In this document: positions 63,814 to 64,000 of the stretch, in pieces
How positions within the stretch are numbered: the stretch's first letter is position 1
Layout: every line of letters starts with the position of its first letter
NCBI RefSeq assembly: GCF_012958305.1
Contig: NZ_JABBYO010000015.1
Location: 91,093 to 155,092 of the forward strand
DNA from: Tautonia rosea
GTDB lineage: Bacteria > Planctomycetota > Planctomycetia > Isosphaerales > Isosphaeraceae
Reading direction: 5' to 3'
Length of the DNA stretch: 64,000 bases
Translations under genes and position numbers: made by a program
Notes under the pieces: generated by a model
What the model was told of the DNA's origin: nothing
Seen by the model: the letters and a program-made list of their open reading frames with translations, nothing else
Database searches by the model: none

Positions 63814-64000
63814 ATGTCCAACATCGTGTCACAAGCAGAACGGTTAGCCTTACGTGGAAAGCTCCGCAAGCACTTTGGCTTCCAGCGCTTTAGAAGTGGG
63901 CAGGTTGAAGCCGTTGCCTCGGCTATCCAAGCAATAAGATACAGTGGTGGTCATGCCCGCCGGATTGGGAAAAAGTCTTTGTTACCAGCTCCCAGGGCTC
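63814..64000 (+). pseudogene. recQ: RecQ-type helicase N-terminus with a frame break (partial)
   Basis: From the ATG at 63814 (CGAGG 8 nt upstream) the frame reads LRKHFGFQRFRSGQVEAVASAIQ, the RecQ motif 0 region. The expected Walker A segment then continues in the next frame: GAT ACA GTG at 63938 reads DTVVVMPAGLGKSLCYQLP. A +1 shift (or a small deletion) near 63934-63938, right at a TAA in the second frame, breaks the gene. The rest lies beyond the window. It is either a pseudogene, a sequencing error or an unusual recoding site; the homology itself is clear. RecQ helicases act in recombination and repair. Confidence 0.7.

Overview
This is a high-GC chromosomal segment from a planctomycete, most likely an Isosphaeraceae-type member of the Planctomycetota. 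The evidence is gene content: DUF1501 and DUF1549/DUF1553 secreted proteins, three DUF1080 (3-keto-disaccharide hydrolase-like) proteins, a PVC-type cytochrome domain fused to a beta-propeller, a DUF1571 protein, a tetrahydromethanopterin-linked formaldehyde-activating enzyme homologue, and a fused lpxC-fabZ gene. No database search was possible; all names rest on recognised motifs and overall sequence character. No phage, insertion sequence or CRISPR array is evident.

Layout. 1-3425: the end of a tRNA, an SbtA-type bicarbonate permease carrying an unusual exported N-terminal domain, a small exported protein and a Fae-like protein. 3756-8158: a giant DUF1080/propeller/cytochrome c protein and a histone-deacetylase-family protein. 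8159-9323: a long gene-free stretch with a helically phased array of GCGCACC heptamers upstream of glyA. 10806-13978: a sulfate assimilation cluster (cysH, an Rrf2-family regulator, sat-cysC fusion). 14130-17669: a polytopic membrane protein converging on a membrane-fused glycerophosphodiesterase. 17778-25945 (minus strand): methionine salvage mtnA, alanine dehydrogenase, then an outer-membrane/lipid A block (Gfo/Idh oxidoreductase, lpxA, lpxC-fabZ, ompH/skp), then an ArsR regulator. 26315-36673: housekeeping genes dapA, pdxJ, UvrD/PcrA helicase, acpS, topA and a SurA/PpiD-like anchored protein. 37128-41350: a typical planctomycete DUF1549/DUF1553 - DUF1501 - WD40 operon. 41737-49974: GH15-like protein, TIM-barrel isomerase, csrA, metallophosphatase, DUF2071, MBL hydrolase, DUF1571. 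50295-58734: RimI-like acetyltransferase and a run of exported carbohydrate- or ester-acting proteins, including a toroid-DUF1080-esterase fusion and a tandem alpha/beta hydrolase. 58853-64000: prfB with its programmed frameshift, gluQRS, a membrane protein/phosphatase-superfamily pair, and the frame-disrupted beginning of a RecQ-type helicase.

Functional themes are sulfur assimilation and methionine salvage (cysH, sat-cysC, mtnA), lipid A and outer-membrane biogenesis (lpxA, lpxC-fabZ, ompH), one-carbon metabolism (fae homologue, glyA), and a large exported hydrolytic/redox repertoire. The most notable items are the phased GCGCACC array (8797-9153), the absence of any ATG/GTG/TTG start for the conserved N-terminus of sat-cysC, the multi-domain fusions at 3756-7010 and 51161-53287, the exported domain on the SbtA homologue, and the frame break in the terminal recQ-like gene.
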